6,424 nt of DNA, taken from NCBI GenBank assembly GCA_947176675.1, contig CAMWRN010000144.1, positions 1-6,424 of the forward strand. Direction: 5' to 3'. This document shows positions 5,222-6,424 of this stretch, piece by piece. The notes under the pieces are model-generated. The model saw nothing but the letters and a program-made list of their open reading frames with translations, ran no database searches and had not been told where the DNA came from. Source of the DNA: an uncultured Clostridia bacterium. Lineage in GTDB: Bacteria; Bacillota; Clostridia; Oscillospirales; Ruminococcaceae. Position 1 is the first letter of the stretch; every line of letters starts with the position of its first letter. The position numbers and the translations under genes are program-made.

Positions 5222-6094
5222 AAAAATTTCTTCCGCATTTTTCGGCAGACTCCGCACACGTTCAAGCCAGAGCCTGCTGTTTTTTGCCATATCAGAGTCA
5301 TATTCCGTATGGAGTTTTTCCGCAACCTCGGGAGCAAACTCGTCCGCAAGTCCGCACATTACAAAAACAGATTTCCAGATATCGGAAATATCAGGGCCGC
5401 TGTAGGTTGCAAGAAAACGCTGCCATACAGATGGTTCAAGCCATTTGTACATATACTTTGCGGACTTTCCCACACTGACGGTGAAATCTGTGTCGAAACC
5501 GATCTTCCATGATAAGATTTTCACCAAATCGGAGCGCACACACTCGTTTATCATGCCGAGGGCGTATGAGACTTCCCCACGCCAAAGTCCCTTTGCAACG
5601 TTGTTCATGCACCACCAGAAGTTGTTGCAGACGGAGTAAAATTCCGCTGCAGTTGGCTTTTTGATGCGGTAATCCTCGTCGGTGGATTCGGGTATATCGG
5701 TCAGTATACCGTCCTTGTCAAGCAGAATTTTACACAGCTTATCGTTCTTGACACCGCAGTTCCAAGTCGGCTCAACATGGAGGTCAATACGGTTCCCGTC
5801 CGCAAGCTGGATAAGCCAGCCGTAATTTTTATCGAAATCAACGTCCCTGCCAACGGACTTGTCCAGCTCGTCGGGACACTGCATATAAAGCCGTTCGCCG
5901 AAAATATCTATCCAGCTTTTGTCCTTGTAAAAAGGCTCATTAGCGGTGACAACGTACACAACGTCGTAGTCCTGAAAAATGTCCTTTGGGACGTTTGGGT
6001 TAGTCCGCGAGCCGTTCATATAGACCGCGCGGATACGCTCATCGGCTTTTGCCGTACCGATGATAAGATCGTACATTTCCTGTTCGGTTCTCAT
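5219..6094 (-). CDS. ANT(6)-like aminoglycoside 6-adenylyltransferase family protein
   Basis: The protein has 291 residues, close to the roughly 285-300 of ANT(6)/AadE/AadK enzymes, which transfer AMP from ATP to the 6-hydroxyl of streptomycin in the cytosol. The N-terminal nucleotidyltransferase domain has MNGSRTNPNV (26-35) and QDYDVVYVV with Asp42 and Asp44, and NRIDLHVE supplies the third metal-binding Asp104. The helical second domain has FWWCMNNVAKGLWRGE (159-174), the family's typical FW...VAKGLxR signature, and the protein ends in LPKNAEEIF. All catalytic residues are present, so it is probably active, but resistance cannot be assumed: chromosomal relatives may have other substrates. 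AAAGGAGG lies 5 bases before the ATG. The gene follows the RHH gene by 15 bases and its stop lies in the next gene's ribosome binding site. No transposase or integrase flanks it. Confidence 0.9.
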   Translation of the reverse strand: MRTEQEMYDLIIGTAKADERIRAVYMNGSRTNPNVPKDIFQDYDVVYVVTANEPFYKDKSWIDIFGERLYMQCPDELDKSVGRDVDFDKNYGWLIQLADGNRIDLHVEPTWNCGVKNDKLCKILLDKDGILTDIPESTDEDYRIKKPTAAEFYSVCNNFWWCMNNVAKGLWRGEVSYALGMINECVRSDLVKILSWKIGFDTDFTVSVGKSAKYMYKWLEPSVWQRFLATYSGPDISDIWKSVFVMCGLADEFAPEVAEKLHTEYDSDMAKNSRLWLERVRSLPKNAEEIF

Positions 6095-6109
6095 CTGTTC
6101 CTCCTTTAA

Positions 6110-6316
6110 TCACAATTCAATGTCGTTTCCCGTGTCCTTTTTGTACTGCTCGCGGACAGCCTTTTTTATGTAGGCGTTAAGGCTGTCCCCCTGTTTTTCG
6201 GCAGCGGCTTGGAGTTCGGATTTTTTACCTTTATAAACACGGATTTTAATTTCATCGTAATTATTTTTCATGTATTTAGCAGTTGCTTTTTGTTGTGATT
6301 TGCTGACAGGCGACAT
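6110..6316 (-). CDS. Ribbon-helix-helix (Arc/antitoxin-like) DNA-binding protein
   Basis: This is a small basic protein of 68 residues from the ATG at 6316. A lysine-rich N-terminal arm (MSPVSKSQQKATAKYMK) is followed by a strand YDEIKIRVYKGK (20-31), helix A SELQAAAEKQG (33-43), and helix B SLNAYIKKAVREQYKKD (45-61). This is the ribbon-helix-helix order of Arc/MetJ/antitoxin repressors, which bind operators as dimers through the strand. Such proteins usually repress their own promoter, and a promoter with repeats lies directly upstream. No toxin-like small gene follows; the next gene, 15 bases on, is the nucleotidyltransferase. The frame can extend to a GTG at 6364, but that stretch has no binding site and overlaps the promoter. 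The site before 6316 (AAGAG-like purines) is weak. A stand-alone regulator or antitoxin are both possible. Confidence 0.82.
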   Translation of the reverse strand: MSPVSKSQQKATAKYMKNNYDEIKIRVYKGKKSELQAAAEKQGDSLNAYIKKAVREQYKKDTGNDIEL

Positions 6317-6338
6317 TTTCTCACGCTCTTTCTGAAAA

Positions 6339-6366
6339 TTTATAACATGGGAAATAAATTGCACAA
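6339..6366 (-). promoter_or_regulatory. Candidate promoter of the seven-gene - strand operon
   Basis: On the - strand TTGTGC (6361-6366) and TATAAA (6339-6344) are 16 bases apart. The -10 is preceded by TG at the extended -10 position (TGTTATAAA), which compensates for the weak -35. Transcription would begin near 6331-6333, leaving a leader of about 16 bases before the RHH start at 6316. The -35 lies in the first copy of the upstream repeat, as expected for an autorepressed promoter. Confidence 0.55.
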
Positions 6367-6419
6367 TATATCGGGTACAATATTATTAAAAATGCCCATT
6401 GATATATAGGGCACGATAT
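6366..6419. repeat. AT-rich 18-bp direct repeats upstream of the RHH gene (possible operator)
   Basis: ATATATCGGGTACAATAT (6366-6383) and ATATATAGGGCACGATAT (6402-6419) match at 15 of 18 positions and start 36 bases apart. A shorter related piece, GCACAATATAT, begins at 6361 and overlaps the second copy's GCACGATAT pattern, so the half-motif (G)xACxATAT occurs about three times. Direct repeats beside a small RHH gene are commonly its operator. The window ends at 6424, so further copies could exist. Confidence 0.55.
6393..6413. repeat. Inverted repeat TGCCC / GGGCA
   Basis: TGCCC (6393-6397) and GGGCA (6409-6413) face each other across 11 bases, between and partly within the direct repeats. 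It could be a dyad operator or a short hairpin; no T-run follows on either strand that would make it a terminator. Confidence 0.35.
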
Positions 6420-6424
6420 AGTAT

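Noticed and set aside
6317..6364. GTG start at 6364 for the RHH protein
   Set aside because: The codons overlap the candidate -10 and -35, there is no ribosome binding site, and RHH relatives begin near the MSPVSK segment.
5219..6424. Acquired mobile resistance island around the nucleotidyltransferase
   Set aside because: No transposase, integrase, insertion sequence ends or attachment site is visible in the window, and the gene is tightly built into the operon.

Overview
The window looks like chromosomal DNA of a Gram-positive anaerobe of the Clostridia, most likely an Oscillospiraceae (Ruminococcus-like) species. The support is a DUF1292-type acidic protein, a RuvX/YqgF protein, paired half-size TauE/SafE genes, mid-range GC, and strong AGGAGG-type ribosome binding sites. 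The genus is an inference. No transposase, integrase, tRNA, CRISPR array or phage gene is visible.

Left part (1-1287, + strand): the C-terminal end of a DUF1292 (YrzB-like) protein is followed by a 342-base gap. The gap holds a sigma-A-type promoter, a probable free-standing structured RNA of about 250 nt (size and closing stem resemble 6S RNA, not proven), and a strong UUCG-capped terminator. Directly after come two overlapping half-size TauE/SafE membrane protein genes that together equal one ordinary exporter.

Right part (6424 down to 1244, - strand): seven closely packed genes (gaps 11-30 bases) probably form one operon. In transcription order they encode a ribbon-helix-helix DNA-binding protein, an ANT(6)-like aminoglycoside nucleotidyltransferase, a PHB-depolymerase-like serine esterase, a two-helix membrane protein of STM3941/PH-like type, a cinnamoyl-esterase-like alpha/beta hydrolase, a histidine phosphatase fused to a GNAT acetyltransferase, and RuvX. 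A plausible promoter with an extended -10 and a set of AT-rich repeats lie just upstream of the first gene, as expected for an autoregulated RHH repressor.

Taken together, the - strand genes look like small-molecule-modifying enzymes (adenylyl transfer, acetyl transfer, phosphate and ester hydrolysis) under a small repressor, with the housekeeping gene ruvX at the tail. The two directons converge: the second TauE gene and ruvX overlap tail to tail by 44 bases, with no visible terminator. The points most worth checking are the RNA at 231-481, the RHH/nucleotidyltransferase pair with its upstream repeats, the phosphatase-GNAT fusion, and the position of ruvX inverted relative to DUF1292.
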